The notes under the pieces are model-generated. The model made no database searches and was not told where the DNA came from. It worked only from the letters and a program-made list of their open reading frames with translations. 64,000 nucleotides of DNA from Rhynchopus sp. YZ270_cl-10 (taxonomy: Eukaryota > Euglenozoa > Diplonemea > Diplonemida > Diplonemidae). A program made the translations under genes and the position numbers. The stretch is from contig OZ037893.1 of NCBI GenBank assembly GCA_964035575.1, positions 372,001 to 436,000 on the forward strand, given 5' to 3'. Positions 47,618 through 56,740 of the stretch are shown here, one piece after another; the stretch's first letter is position 1; every line of letters starts with the position of its first letter.

Positions 47618-48150
47618 GCCAGATATTATTTTCAATCGAAAGATGGAGTTTTCCACCAGCATCGGAAAGAAAAGAAAAAGGGGTTGCTCGTTTTTTTTAT
47701 TTGTCTATCAGGGGGGGACTCTGGGGGGATGGATTTCGAGGGTTGGATTGAAGGCAGAAGTAGAGAAGGTTTCCGCATCAACAGCATTTTTTTTGGGGAG
47801 GTGTTTTGGCCGTTTTGCAAATCATTGAGGGTGCATCCCTCATCACCCCCCCTCATCCTAAGAAAAAAAAAGCACACAATAACCAATAAAACCCTGAGCA
47901 ACATAGGCTGATTTTTTTTGCAAAGATTTATTTCAAAAAAAAAAAAAAATCATGTTACTGAGCATGGCACCGCTTTTTAACAATGGTACGTGACAAGGAA
48001 ATATAGCATATTCTCTGGGTCATATATGTCACCGTGCAAGGTACATAATAGATGCACACGTTTTTTTTTTTTGCCCTGGGGAGGGGAAAGGTTGTGGAGA
48101 GGTGCATTTTTGTTGTCTTGCCTTTTTGCGAATCGAAGAAAAAGTTTGAA

Positions 48151-48185
48151 AGGTGAATGTGCCTTTCTTTCGTACACTTTATCAC
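48151..48185 (-). repeat. Cassette family K3 copy
   Basis: Minus-strand reading AAAGTGTACGAAAGAAAGGC then ACATTCACCTTTCAAA. Confidence 0.6.
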
Positions 48186-48375
48186 TATTTCAACTCGTTT
48201 ATCGCGCTGGAAGTTTAACACGCTGGCAAAACAAATGCACACATAAATACAAAACTACCTCCGTTCTTCACAACACAACTTAGCTGAGGGGAAAGGGAGG
48301 GGGGAAAGGGGGGGATCACAGTGGATATAAGACAGGGCGCTACAATTAAAGAAAAGAGAGAGAAAAGTTGGTAAA

Positions 48376-48416
48376 TAGATGAACCTAAGCAGTCACGATG
48401 CTACTTAGTCACCTTG
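48376..48416 (-). repeat. Cassette family K4 copy
   Basis: Minus-strand reading AAGGTGACTAAGTAGCATCG, then TGACTGCTTAGGTTCATCTA. Confidence 0.7.
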
Positions 48417-48433
48417 ATCACAAAAAGCAGAAT

Positions 48434-48470
48434 TTTTGAAAGATGGATGTATTTCGTGCACACTTCAAAA
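48434..48470 (-). repeat. Cassette family K3 copy
   Basis: Minus-strand reading AAGTGTGCACGAAATACATC then CATCTTTCAAAAATTC; a shortened K3. Confidence 0.55.
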
Positions 48471-48710
48471 ACAAAATCTGCAAGGGGGAGGTTGACACTT
48501 CTTACCAAAAGAGAAAAAAAAAAGAGAAAAAATAGAAACCGACTTCAGGAAGGTAGAAGATAAAAAACAAGAGAACAAAAAAAAGGGAATTTCGGTTTGG
48601 GTAAATTGCGATAACACGTACAAAAAGGTATACGTGCTATCGCGATTTCCTCTTTTGCTTTTATTTTTTATTTTTTTGCTGTCTTTTTATTTTGCTTGTT
48701 GTTGTTTGTT

Positions 48711-48797
48711 CCACCTGATTTTTACCCCGCGAAAAGGGCCGTATAGGACCGTACAGGCTCCCTATGCGCGCCTGCACGCGGGGTAAAAAATCAGGTG
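48711..48797. mobile_element. 87-bp foldback element
   Basis: The ends CCACCTGATTTTTACCCCGC are inverted at the right (GCGGGGTAAAAAATCAGGTGG, one extra A). A possible 5-bp TTGTT duplication flanks it in low-complexity DNA. The interior CCGTATAGGACCGTACAGG recalls the CGGTCCTAT/TACGTCC tract near 3920. Confidence 0.65.
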
Positions 48798-48930
48798 GTT
48801 GTTTGTGCCAAGAGGGGGGGGAAAAACCACTCCAATTTCCTCATCCCTCTGTCTCTCTCTCTTATCCAACCCTACCTATCCTCTGACCCTCCAGCTTCAC
48901 AGCTATATCTTCCATTCCAAAAAAAAAAAA

Positions 48931-48972
48931 AGTTGAAAGTGCAAACGCCTCGCTGAACACCGGAGGACGCAC
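48931..48972 (-). repeat. Cassette family K2 copy
   Basis: Minus-strand reading AGTGCGTCCTCCGGTGTTCA, then GCGAGGCGTTTGCACTTTCA. Confidence 0.7.
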
Positions 48973-49236
48973 TGGTGGAGGGAGGGGGGAAAAAAAACAA
49001 TCTAATTCGGGTGGGGAAATGGGCTTGTACAAAGGTCACTATAAAATAAAAATAAAACATGGGTGGGCCAAAGCGAACAATTAAAAAATGGCCAAAAAAG
49101 TCAGAAAGATCCTCTAGACTAAACAGTATGTCCCCCCCCTCCCTTCCCTTATGTAGATAGCATTGCAATAAACAATACACAACAACAACAACAAAAAAGG
49201 GTAGGTTTTTTGAAGTGCAAAAAAAACAAAAAAAAA

Positions 49237-49328
49237 TGACCTGAAATGACAGTGTACTTTGGTACATGATCGGTCCGGGTGGACCCTAACATACAGTCCT
49301 ACATCCATTTCGTGGTTTGCATCTAACA
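49237..49328 (-). repeat. Cassette family K1 copy
   Basis: Minus-strand reading GATGCAAACCACGAAATGGA, TGTAGGACTGTATG, then GGGTCCACCCGGACCGATCA and TGTACCAAAGTACACTGTCA. Same order as the copies at 54418, 58569 and 63207; it lacks the GAGAGGGC core. Confidence 0.75.
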
Positions 49329-49570
49329 AGAAGGGTGGGAGGGTTGCTGCTCATCGAACGGTGATTATGTCAAAGGACTACAAGGAGGGATTGGGGATTT
49401 AGTTGAAAATGTCGCGAAAAACAAAACAAAAATGCCAGAAAAAAAAATTTAAAGAACCCTGGCCCCGTAGGGGGGAAGAAAAACAAACAAAAAAACGCTT
49501 TCAGTTGACAATGTGTTGGGGAGTGGCATATGGGGGGGGTGGCCACAAAAAGAAAAAAACAGAAAGTTAA

Positions 49571-49604
49571 TAAGATCAGATCAACCTCTCAAGACTAATC
49601 ACCT
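49571..49604 (-). repeat. Cassette family K4 copy
   Basis: Minus-strand reading AAGGTGATTAGTCTTGAGAG then GTTGATCTGATCTT. Confidence 0.6.
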
Positions 49605-49660
49605 TTTTAACTAAAAGAAGGGGGCAGGCCATAGCATTTTTTTTTTTTTGTTCTTTTTTA

Positions 49661-49705
49661 TACAGTTTCAACTACATCTATAGGGGTTCTGTACTCAAGA
49701 GTGTG
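49661..49705 (-). repeat. Cassette family K6 copy
   Basis: Minus-strand reading CACTCTTGAGTACAGAACCC then CTATAGATGTAGTTGAAACT; diverged. Confidence 0.5.
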
Positions 49706-49758
49706 GCAGAGATAAGAGATTAGGTACACTGGTCTGACACTTTTTTTTTTTTTTTTTG

Positions 49759-49806
49759 GTAATTTGTTTGTTTAGTGTAGCTGCCATTCAGGCAGTCTTC
49801 ACTATC
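49759..49806 (-). repeat. Cassette family K5 copy (uninterrupted)
   Basis: Minus-strand reading GATAGTGAAGACTGCCTGAA, then TGGCAGCTACACTAAACAAA, then AATTACC and A-run. It can form an imperfect hairpin (GACTGCC with GGCAGCT). It is the counterpart lacking the MITE found at 35114-35298. Confidence 0.75.
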
Positions 49807-49868
49807 TTTTTTTGTTGTTGTATCACTTTTTTGTATCGTTGTTTTAGCTTGGTCATCTCTTTCACATC

Positions 49869-51487
49869 CTAAAATCCAGGACGCATGCCCGCATTGTAAC
49901 CAGAGTTGAACTCATTCATTCCTGGTCCAGGCCCTGCAGGTGTCGGGAAAGCTGACGGACCCCTGTTTGAAGAAAATTTTGTTTTGATAAATTGTAGTTG
50001 CATTGCTTTCTGTGCACTCTTTACCCCCTTTGAAAAAAGAGCATGGAGGTGTTTATGCTATTTTTATATCGAAATATAGATTGTCCATCAGGATCGTCTC
50101 CTTTTGCAGACCCTACTTTGAAAATGCAAAAGATCGACAAAAACTTAGGGATCTTTAACCCTTTAAGGACCAGAGGGGACATATATGTCCACGCAACCAC
50201 CTAAATTGGCTTCCACTAGGACTTTTTGAAGATTTTTTTTTTTAATGAGAAGATTTTGTGCGAAATCTTTCAAAAGACGCAAGATTCGATTTTTTTTGAC
50301 GCTCTCATCCCCTCTCATCCACACCCGGCATTATCACATAATAGGGTATTTTGGGTCATTTTTTGGGAATAATGTACCATTCTGACGCGCTTGAGTCATC
50401 AGAGGATTCAAACTTTGGTGTGCAGGGAACCATTTTGTACGGTCTTCAGAACGAAACTAAAATAATGGAAAATACCCGCGACTGGGCAAAGTAACACGCG
50501 TAGTTGCAGTTCCTGACCCTGAACTGGATGTGCCTCTTCTCCGTGTATTTATTGCATTTTGTCTTTTGAGGAACATTGTACAGAAAATCTATATCAACAC
50601 GGTCAAGGTACAGAGACACTGGCAGGAGGGTGTTGGTCGACAACTTCTTCTTGCTTGGGAAACAGGCGTCTGAAAACAGATTACATGTGCGTGGGATGCG
50701 GCGTTCACCTTTGTTCAGCACCATGCCAAGTTGGCCAAAAGTCCCAAAAGCCCCAACTTTTGTACTGTCCAACCTCTGTACAATTACGGTATATGTAGTT
50801 GGTTGGTACCTTCTCTCCATGCAGTGAGACATTATCTACTAGGACTTTTTGATCGATTTTTTTTTCTTTTGAAAGATTTTGAACCGATCTTTCAAATAAA
50901 GCCATTTTCGAAAACCGAAAAAACAGGTGCGCAGCCGGAATAATTTTTTTCTTCAAAAATTTCAGAAAAAAATATCAGCTCTCCTCAATTTTCCATTTTC
51001 CATTTTTCTCATTTTATTTCGATTTCTGCTCCATTTGAAAGATCTGCTCAAAATCTTTCAATTGCGGCCAGGTACGATCAAAAATATGCATCGGATCACA
51101 TTTTACCTATGGGAGAGAAGATCCTAGCAAATCGAAAAAATCGGTCGTGGTCCATAAAGGGTTAAAAAATGACAGTGGAGCTGCACAGATTACACTACTT
51201 CCAACATTTCTTCAATAGAAAATTTTTCTCTTTTTTTGCTTAATTGCATACCCTTGCGGCATTCCCATCTGCATTGGCATGCCGCCTCCTCCAGCATCGT
51301 TTCTGTACGGACCGGCCTTGAACCACTGGTCCACGTCCAAAGGCTCCGGAGGGGGTCCCAGCGCTCTGCTGGTCTGTCTCTTCATCGCAAGCCACTCCTC
51401 AATAGAGTCGAGTGGGTCTGTATGGTGTTGATTGGGTTTTGAATCAATGCAATCTGGTATGCTTTCCCTAACCATCTCCGGGTTCAT
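49869..51487 (-). CDS. Small Gly/Pro/Met-rich protein
   Basis: Two exons: 51252-51487 and 49869-49962, joined in phase 2 (GG|G), giving 109 aa. It starts MNPEMVRESIPDCIDSKPNQ, continues DPLDSIEEWLAMKRQTSRAL and PLDVDQWFKAGPYR, then a low-complexity GGGGMPMQMGMPQGG, and ends AGPGPGMNEFNSGYNAGMRP-GF-stop. The Gly/Pro character continues across the join, which supports the splice. The 1.29-kb intron contains the piggyBac-like element at 50159-51161. An acceptor TTCTTAG lies 24 nt before the ATG, so it may be a trans-spliced separate gene. Alternatively this exon belongs to the PH-domain gene upstream, but the phases do not match (see that entry). No known family. Confidence 0.6.
50159..51161 (+). 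mobile_element. piggyBac-like DNA transposon (non-autonomous or decayed)
   Basis: It is flanked by TTAA on both sides (50155-50158 and 51162-51165), the piggyBac target. Termini CCCTTTAAGGACCA and the inverse of CCCTTTATGGACCA are typical of the group. A subterminal GGACATATATGTCC palindrome lies at the left end. A plus-strand stretch near 50665-50745 reads RLKTDYMCVGCGVHLCSAPC, the cysteine-rich C-terminal domain of piggyBac transposases. The rest of the transposase is absent at this length (1,003 bp). It sits inside an intron of the 49869-51487 gene. It also contains two copies of an ACTAGGACTTTTTG repeat also seen at about 30437. Confidence 0.88.
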
Positions 51488-51658
51488 TTGGGTTATAAAT
51501 CTTGAATGCGCCTAAGAAGAATATACGAAATAATGAGCGACACAAATCTGGGCTTATTGCAATCTAACTGAGTGAGTTTGGATACTCGCAAAGCGGGTAT
51601 TGAGGGGGTTCGTTGTGGGGGGCGATGACGAAGGATGAGGACAGCGCTGATTTATATT

Positions 51659-52273
51659 TCATCCAAAAACACTTGGGGGATAAATCCTTTTTCTCATACC
51701 TGCGTGGCACGCCATTTCGAGGTGTCGTTCGAGGTCCTCAAACATGTCTCCGTGTCCGCGGCCACTGACATCTGCGGCGCCCTTCTCCCTATGCTGAACC
51801 ATGCGCCCGCCATCGTAGAGCCACTCCTCCTTTGTGCGGCTGTTGATGTAGGTGTAGTTCGTGTAGTCGCGGTCACGGCCAACACGCGCACCTGACTCGA
51901 GAATTCCGCGGATACCATTGACCCAGATCTTCAGATCCTCTGGGTGCACTGCCTCGAGGTCCAGGGTACGACCACGTGTGTAGATCGTGAAACACATGTT
52001 CGGGTTGATAATAGAGGACTGGTTCTCCGAGAAGGTACGCGACCCGGGCCCACGGCGCACCTCGGTGATGTCTGTCACAGCAATGGACGCAGCAAACTCG
52101 CGGTCGCCTGCGTCCTTCCACGCAAACACACGGTCCGCACCCGTCCCCAGCAGACGCAGCACAATGCGGCTTGGCCGCCCACTCTGCCTGTAGTGGTACT
52201 TCCAGAACTCCGCCCCTGAGGACATCATCTGGAGTGTGTAGTTCACATCCCGCTCATCCCGCACAAGCGACAT
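51659..52273 (-). CDS. PH-domain protein
   Basis: A single exon model of 204 aa from ATG 52273; a CCACAG acceptor lies about 27 nt upstream. Residues about 15-125 form a pleckstrin-homology domain of the type with a long beta3-beta4: GAEFWKYHYRQSGRPSRIVL, then DRVFAWKDAG, SIAVTDITEVRRG, MCFTIYTRGRTLDLEA, and the closing helix EDLKIWVNGIRGIL. Such domains bind phosphoinositides or proteins at membranes. A GTATGA donor after the codons for MACHA (51699) could splice to 51511; that join is phase 1 to GAFKIYNPNEPGDG and a stop, not to the longer downstream frame. Without splicing the protein ends PPSVFG. The 3' end is therefore uncertain; the PH domain is not. Confidence 0.8.
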   Translation of the reverse strand: MSLVRDERDVNYTLQMMSSGAEFWKYHYRQSGRPSRIVLRLLGTGADRVFAWKDAGDREFAASIAVTDITEVRRGPGSRTFSENQSSIINPNMCFTIYTRGRTLDLEAVHPEDLKIWVNGIRGILESGARVGRDRDYTNYTYINSRTKEEWLYDGGRMVQHREKGAADVSGRGHGDMFEDLERHLEMACHAGMRKRIYPPSVFG

Positions 52274-52440
52274 ATTATGGAGACCTGTGTCGTAGTATCT
52301 CTGTGGAAAGGTGAAGGGTGAGAAGCCACATTAGCAAGGTGGTGGGAGATGTTTACAAGAAAGGTATCAAGACAAAGTGAAAGTTCTATACTGTTGTTCT
52401 AGCCCACTAACCCTGAACCCTGCCCCATTTTTAAAAAAGG

Positions 52441-52446
52441 TTTATT
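52441..52446 (-). terminator. AATAAA polyadenylation signal
   Basis: A canonical AATAAA about 30 nt past the stop of the 52476-53828 gene, followed within about 140 nt by the acceptor of the PH gene. The two genes therefore give separate mRNAs despite close packing. Confidence 0.55.
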
Positions 52447-52475
52447 GTGTAGGGTAAAAATGAGGAAGGCCGTCC

Positions 52476-53828
52476 TCAGCTTGTTGCGAGCAACTCTCGG
52501 AGGCTGGAGAGGGTGGCACGGATGTCCTGCCCGCGGGAGGGGCTGCGGGAGGGTTGGGGGGAGGCGGGGGGCGACGGGGAAGGAGGCTTGACCGGCATAT
52601 GCGACACCTTTGCATGCGACGGCTCACTCATGTTCACATGCATTGTGGGCACGCTCATGTTCATATGGGGCGATGGCACTTTCATATGAGTTGTCACATT
52701 ACCACGGGGCTGCTGCACATTCAACAGAGTCGTTGTAACATTCCCCTGAGCTGCCGGCACTATATTGGGCACCGCACGCACCGCTTCATGACCCTGCACC
52801 GGTGGGCTCTTCAACACCCGCACCGGCTTCTCCTTGAACACCGCCCCATTCCCCGGCTGGATCAGCGGCACTGCCCGGCGCGGCTGCAACACCTGCTGCA
52901 CACCACTGCTCTGCAGCAACGATGTGCCGCCCAGCACACCCGACATGCTGCTTTCCTCTGCACGGAACGACGGCGGGCGTTGCGGGAGCTCGACAGAGTC
53001 TGCGAGGCGACGACGAGGTGTCATGGGGCTTGGCGGCGGCTGTGCCAGGGAGGCAGCATGCAGAGGCACACTCGTGAACGCTGTGGCACGACCACCCTCG
53101 GACGGGACCCGCCCCGTGACGTGCCTCTGCGAGAGCCGTTCGTTCTCTGCCTCCAGTGCACGTATCCGCTCCTCCATTGCAGCCAGGTCTGCCACATGCC
53201 TGGCCTCTGCCTGTTTTTGTTGCTGTTCCAACCGTGGGATCAAATCTGCGACCAACTCCACCGTTGCGCTGTGCTGATGTCTCTCCCTTGCCAAGGCACG
53301 TCTCAACGTCTGCACCTCCTCATCACTGTCGTCGCTCGAAGAACGTCCCGGGGATGCACCCACCATGGGCGCAGCTGGGTACACAGGGTTGCCCCGCTTC
53401 GCACGCTGTGCGCCAACCTCCCGCCTCGGCTTCTGTGAGAGCTGCAGTGCGGTGGAGCGCAGCTCCTGGAGAAGATCGCCCACGTCGCCACCGGTTGCGT
53501 CTGTCTCGAAGGATGGCAGCCCTGTGCTGTGTGGTTGGGTGTGTTGGATGTGCCGTGCTTGGAGGGGCGACGGTGATGGGGTGCTGCCCTCGCTGTCGGG
53601 GTGCGGCTTGTGGGGCGTGCTAGGCGAGGAGGAAGAAGAGGAGCAGTGCGGTGAGGAGTCGGAGGTCTGTCTGTGGACAGCGGGGTGTTGGTGTGGGTGT
53701 TGGTGTTGGCTGGGGAGGTGCGCGCTGGCATTGCGTGGGTGTGCCGTGTGGCTGTTCGGCAGCGCACCCCCACTGTGCACCCCCGACCAGTTGCTTTCGT
53801 TGTGCATGTACTCCATTAAAGCCTCCAT
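52476..53828 (-). CDS. Disordered protein with short coiled coil
   Basis: A 450-aa frame from ATG 53828 to a stop at 52476. Residues 1-150 are Ser/His/Pro/Gln-rich and disordered. Residues about 165-245 (DEEVQTLRRALARERHQHSA, then AAMEERIRALEAENERLSQR) form a coiled coil. The remainder is Pro/Val/Met/Asn-rich with repeated short motifs (MKVPSPHMNMSVPTMHVNM) and ends LSSLRELLATS. No enzymatic motif is seen. A TTATAG acceptor-like site lies just before GATGAG-ATG, so there may be an upstream exon or a trans-splice site. It may be a scaffold. The neighbour encoded downstream is a PH-domain protein. Not a recognised family. Confidence 0.75.
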   Translation of the reverse strand: MEALMEYMHNESNWSGVHSGGALPNSHTAHPRNASAHLPSQHQHPHQHPAVHRQTSDSSPHCSSSSSSPSTPHKPHPDSEGSTPSPSPLQARHIQHTQPHSTGLPSFETDATGGDVGDLLQELRSTALQLSQKPRREVGAQRAKRGNPVYPAAPMVGASPGRSSSDDSDEEVQTLRRALARERHQHSATVELVADLIPRLEQQQKQAEARHVADLAAMEERIRALEAENERLSQRHVTGRVPSEGGRATAFTSVPLHAASLAQPPPSPMTPRRRLADSVELPQRPPSFRAEESSMSGVLGGTSLLQSSGVQQVLQPRRAVPLIQPGNGAVFKEKPVRVLKSPPVQGHEAVRAVPNIVPAAQGNVTTTLLNVQQPRGNVTTHMKVPSPHMNMSVPTMHVNMSEPSHAKVSHMPVKPPSPSPPASPQPSRSPSRGQDIRATLSSLRELLATS

Positions 53829-53915
53829 CTCATCCTATAATGGATCTCTTTATACCCTGGGTGGGTGGGTGTAAAAGAAGAAAATACTTCTGTCGTGAAA
53901 TAAAAAGCACACAAG

Positions 53916-54266
53916 ATGAAAACCAAGGCCTGGCTGAGCAAAAAAAAGGTGTCAGCACAGTACAACGGAGAGGTCTACCAGATGTCAATCAAGGTCACCG
54001 AAGTTGCTAACGGGGCAAACACGGACGGAGAAAATGGGTGCAGTGCGGCGAAATGTGAGCAATGTATTGACTGCAGGACCACTGGATTGTGCTGCAAAGC
54101 ATGGCCAGAGGTACATGCCTGCAACTCAGAAGGACAAAAGCTTTTCGTAGTTATGGCAAATCTTTCAAGGCCAAGAGCCTGGAACTCCCCTTCGAATACA
54201 GAGCATTTGTGCTGCAGCTGGCTGTCATCTGTCACCTTCAGAGAAAACAAGGGGGGTTTTGTGTGA
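53916..54266 (+). CDS. Possible plus-strand gene or remnant, Cys-rich
   Basis: 116 codons starting MKTKAWLSKKKVSAQYNGEV and YQMSIKVTEVANG, with a Cys cluster (CSAAKCEQCIDCRTTGLCC). The first half looks like real protein. After about residue 65 another plus frame (to 54277) is more protein-like (KSFKAKSLELPFEYRAFVLQ), so a frame change, a very short intron or decay is possible. It would be the only plus-strand gene here. A competing minus frame of 108 codons (53975-54301) spans the same DNA. Low confidence. Confidence 0.3.
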   Translation: MKTKAWLSKKKVSAQYNGEVYQMSIKVTEVANGANTDGENGCSAAKCEQCIDCRTTGLCCKAWPEVHACNSEGQKLFVVMANLSRPRAWNSPSNTEHLCCSWLSSVTFRENKGGFV

Positions 54267-54417
54267 ATGTATTTTAAGGGATGGTGCAAACAGTACTGCA
54301 CGAATAGTGTGTAGGGAGGGGGGCGTCGGTGCGAAAAACCAGATTAGAATTACAAAGAAAACTTGAGTGCTGAGAGAGAAAAAATGTGTCCTGAATGTGG
54401 ACCATAGAACAATAAAA

Positions 54418-54510
54418 GGTTTGACTTGAAATGCAAAGCCCTCTCGTGACAGTGTACCTTGGTACGTAGGTGGACCCCCAACCATGCATCTATTTCGTGG
54501 TTTACATCTG
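54418..54510 (-). repeat. Cassette family K1 copy
   Basis: Minus-strand reading GATGTAAACCACGAAATAGA, TGCATGGTTGGGGGTCCACC, TACGTACCAAGGTACACTGT, CACGAGAGGGCTTTGCATTT, then CAAGTCAA. The most complete copy with the shared GAGAGG...TTTCAA core. Confidence 0.8.
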
Positions 54511-55125
54511 AAAGAAATACTTCTGGGCTTTGAGTGAAATGTGCCTCACAAAGCCTGCAAAACACATACGATAAAATAATATACAAGCAGGAAAGGGGAA
54601 ACAAAGAAAGAAAATCACAAACAAACATCGTATGCACGAATAGCTGCAATAAGAAGAAAAAAAAAACTCCATCACTCACGAGTACACAGCCTTTTTACTC
54701 ATGCAGCATTCGCTAGTTACTGGAAAGATCAAGCAGGGCAGCCCTTACAAGCACGTGCCGAAGTGCGCCCACCAGAGGTGTGAGTGAGAGCCTTTTAAAG
54801 AGGCAAAGTAGGTGTTTCCCTGAAACCAAGCTACCTATCTGTCTGATACGGGCGCGGCCCATAAATTTTGATTGAGAACAGAAATCTCACACCAGTCTCC
54901 TCCCTCCCCCTTCCCTATCCTTCTCTTGATACATTTATAGCAATTTTGCGGGGGGCGTTTCATGTAAATTTAGCCCTCCACACTGATTAGCAGCTCCCCT
55001 TTCCCTTTTTTTGTTCGTCTCTTTAATTTTTTGTGTAAAAATAAAAATAAAAATCTCCAAAAAAAAAAATTCTTTCAAAAAACCAATACGGCCCAAATCT
55101 CTCTCCCCCTCCACTTCTCTCCGTT

Positions 55126-55698
55126 TTAAACCCCTTTCTTCCCTTCTTCTGTTTCTGGGGTTATTGCGTCTGTATTTTTTGGTTCTGAATTATCTAAATC
55201 GATGTGCGGCACTTGCACTTTGGAACGGTTTCTGATTGTTGGGGCTGACTTTGCGTTTTTTTTGGTGAGGTTCAGCTCGATGGGGGGGACTGTTGCTGAG
55301 GAGGGCGGCGAGGTTGGGGGTGTGTTAGATTCAATGGAAGAGACGTCGACGGGCTTTGCGATGCGCTTTGGGGCTTGGAGTTGTGCGTTGTCTATGTGAG
55401 CATAGGCATCCGCGGCAGAGAGGTTGTTCAGTTCAGCGCAGACGTCATTGCTAAAGCGCCGCCCCCCTGCCTGCCGTTCCCCTTTCGATCGTCGTATCTT
55501 TGACAGCCTGCTCTGGATGACGTCCGTCTCACTGTATACATTACCATCATCATCGAAGACCATATCCCAGTCATTCCTATTCGCAATCATCTGATACAAA
55601 AAATACAAAAACACCGGAACGCTAACCACCAACGACGCCAATGTGCCCAACAGATGCGGGTCGGAGAAATCAATTTCACGCTTTTCTGGTACGTCCAT
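55126..55698 (-). CDS. Single-pass membrane protein, function unknown
   Basis: 190 aa in one exon. Residues 1-14 are charged; residues about 16-38 (LLGTLASLVVSVPVFLYFLY) form one membrane span. The rest is soluble: WDMVFDDDGNVYSETDVIQS, a basic patch KIRRSKGERQAGGRR, SAADAYAHIDNAQLQ, then a Pro/Ser/Thr-rich acidic end TPETEEGKKGV. There is no cleavable signal, so it is probably a signal-anchor with a long tail. Length and composition do not match a family I know. It lies about 100 bp downstream of the partial gene at 55795-56288. Confidence 0.75.
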   Translation of the reverse strand: MDVPEKREIDFSDPHLLGTLASLVVSVPVFLYFLYQMIANRNDWDMVFDDDGNVYSETDVIQSRLSKIRRSKGERQAGGRRFSNDVCAELNNLSAADAYAHIDNAQLQAPKRIAKPVDVSSIESNTPPTSPPSSATVPPIELNLTKKNAKSAPTIRNRSKVQVPHIDLDNSEPKNTDAITPETEEGKKGV

Positions 55699-55794
55699 TG
55701 GAGGGGGGGAAAGAAAAATGTGTAGTGAAGACCAAGATGAAAAGGGGTGTATGCGGTGGCCTGAGCGGGGAGAAGGGGAAGTGAGAGAAGAGAA

Positions 55795-56288
55795 TCATAG
55801 TGAGAGACGTAAAAAAAAAGGGGGAAGTTGGTCGAACAAAATGGTGACAAAGATCACCGTAACGAGGGGATGCATTCGAGAAACCCAAACAAAGATGAAC
55901 CATCCCCCCAACAAGCAACGCGAATGACCCTTTTTCTCGAGTAAACGGAATTGCATCGAGGAGACGCAGATTTGCGCCCTGTAGACGTTATCGTAGTACA
56001 TAGGAAAACATAAACCGGAATTAATGCGATTTTTCGGCTGGAAAAGCGCCTCAGTAGCACAGCAATATTTGGACAATGCCTGCCATAGTAAGGAGTCAGC
56101 TGTGCAGTTGTGTGAAGGGCGTTTTGAATGAAAGCTGTTGTTGTTTTTGCTTTGTGATCTTTTTGCTTTTTTGAGGCCTTTAAAAATGTGTGAAGGACGT
56201 AGTCGGGAATGGAGTACTTACCCAGCGCGAGGTTCACCTTTGGTATGCATCGTAATAGAATGGTGTAAAACGGGATACATGACGGCCA
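55795..56288 (-). CDS. Partial two-exon gene, 5' end not found
   Basis: Exon 56222-56288 (acceptor TTTACACAG, donor G|GTAAGT) encodes WPSCIPFYTILLRCIPKVNL. Exon 55795-56099 (acceptor CTGCACAG) continues in phase: ADSLLWQALSKYCCATEALF, QPKNRINSGLCFPMYYDNVY, RAQICVSSMQFRLLEKKG, and then a hydrophobic end (GGWFIFVWVSRMHPLVTVIF) to a stop. Only this splice keeps the protein-like frame. Cysteines are frequent. No family is recognised. The first exon must lie between 56289 and 58940 or be a short trans-spliced leader exon; I see no clear candidate. Confidence 0.5.
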
Positions 56289-56295
56289 CTGTGTA

Positions 56296-56326
<31 letters not shown>

Positions 56327-56689
56327 GGAAGAAAAATAGGGGAAAGGGACATCCAGTTTTTGTTATCTTATGTTTTGTAGCTTCTCCCCTCCCAATTTTT
56401 TTGTATTTTTTTTTTGTTTTTGTTTTTGTTTTTTTTGTGATCACTTTTTTGGTTTTTTTTTTGTTGAACAAAAAATAAAATCGCTTTCTTTTTTTTTGCC
56501 GAAAAGGCCATCCCCTTTTCGCACTTCAATATTTATTTTTTTTTCCCCCTTTCTCAATACTCTCTTCCCCCCCGGTAGTATTGACGTAACCCACCAGCCA
56601 AAAACAGACATGGAGGGGGTGCTCTGAAAACATGATACCTAAAACGGCTATATTTTGCAGAACACTTTTCTTTTCTTTTATTTTTTTTC

Positions 56690-56740
56690 GTATCGACCAT
56701 CACCTTGGTGCCTTTGGTGAGAACGGGATCTGTACTCGGT
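56690..56740 (-). repeat. Cassette family K6 copy
   Basis: Minus-strand reading CCGAGTACAGATCCCGTTCT, then CACCAAGGTGATGGTCGATA. The hairpin CACCAAGGTG is perfect. Confidence 0.6.

Larger units (their letters stand above)
47618..49868. other. Spacer with several cassettes and a small palindromic element
   Basis: No gene is supported. It contains K3, K4, K2, K1, K4, K6 and K5 cassettes in sequence (48151 to 49806), and the 87-bp foldback at 48711-48797. If the cassettes mark introns, small exons may hide here. Confidence 0.5.
53829..55125. other. Spacer with ambiguous coding stretches
   Basis: It holds a plus-strand candidate (53916-54277), a K1 cassette (54418-54510), and a stretch at 54714-54840 that reads coding-like on both strands: plus GKIKQGSPYKHVPKCAHQR before GTGTGAG, and minus HLLCLFKRLSLTPLVGALRH after TTTCAG. 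The remaining DNA is A/T-rich without gene character. Confidence 0.4.
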
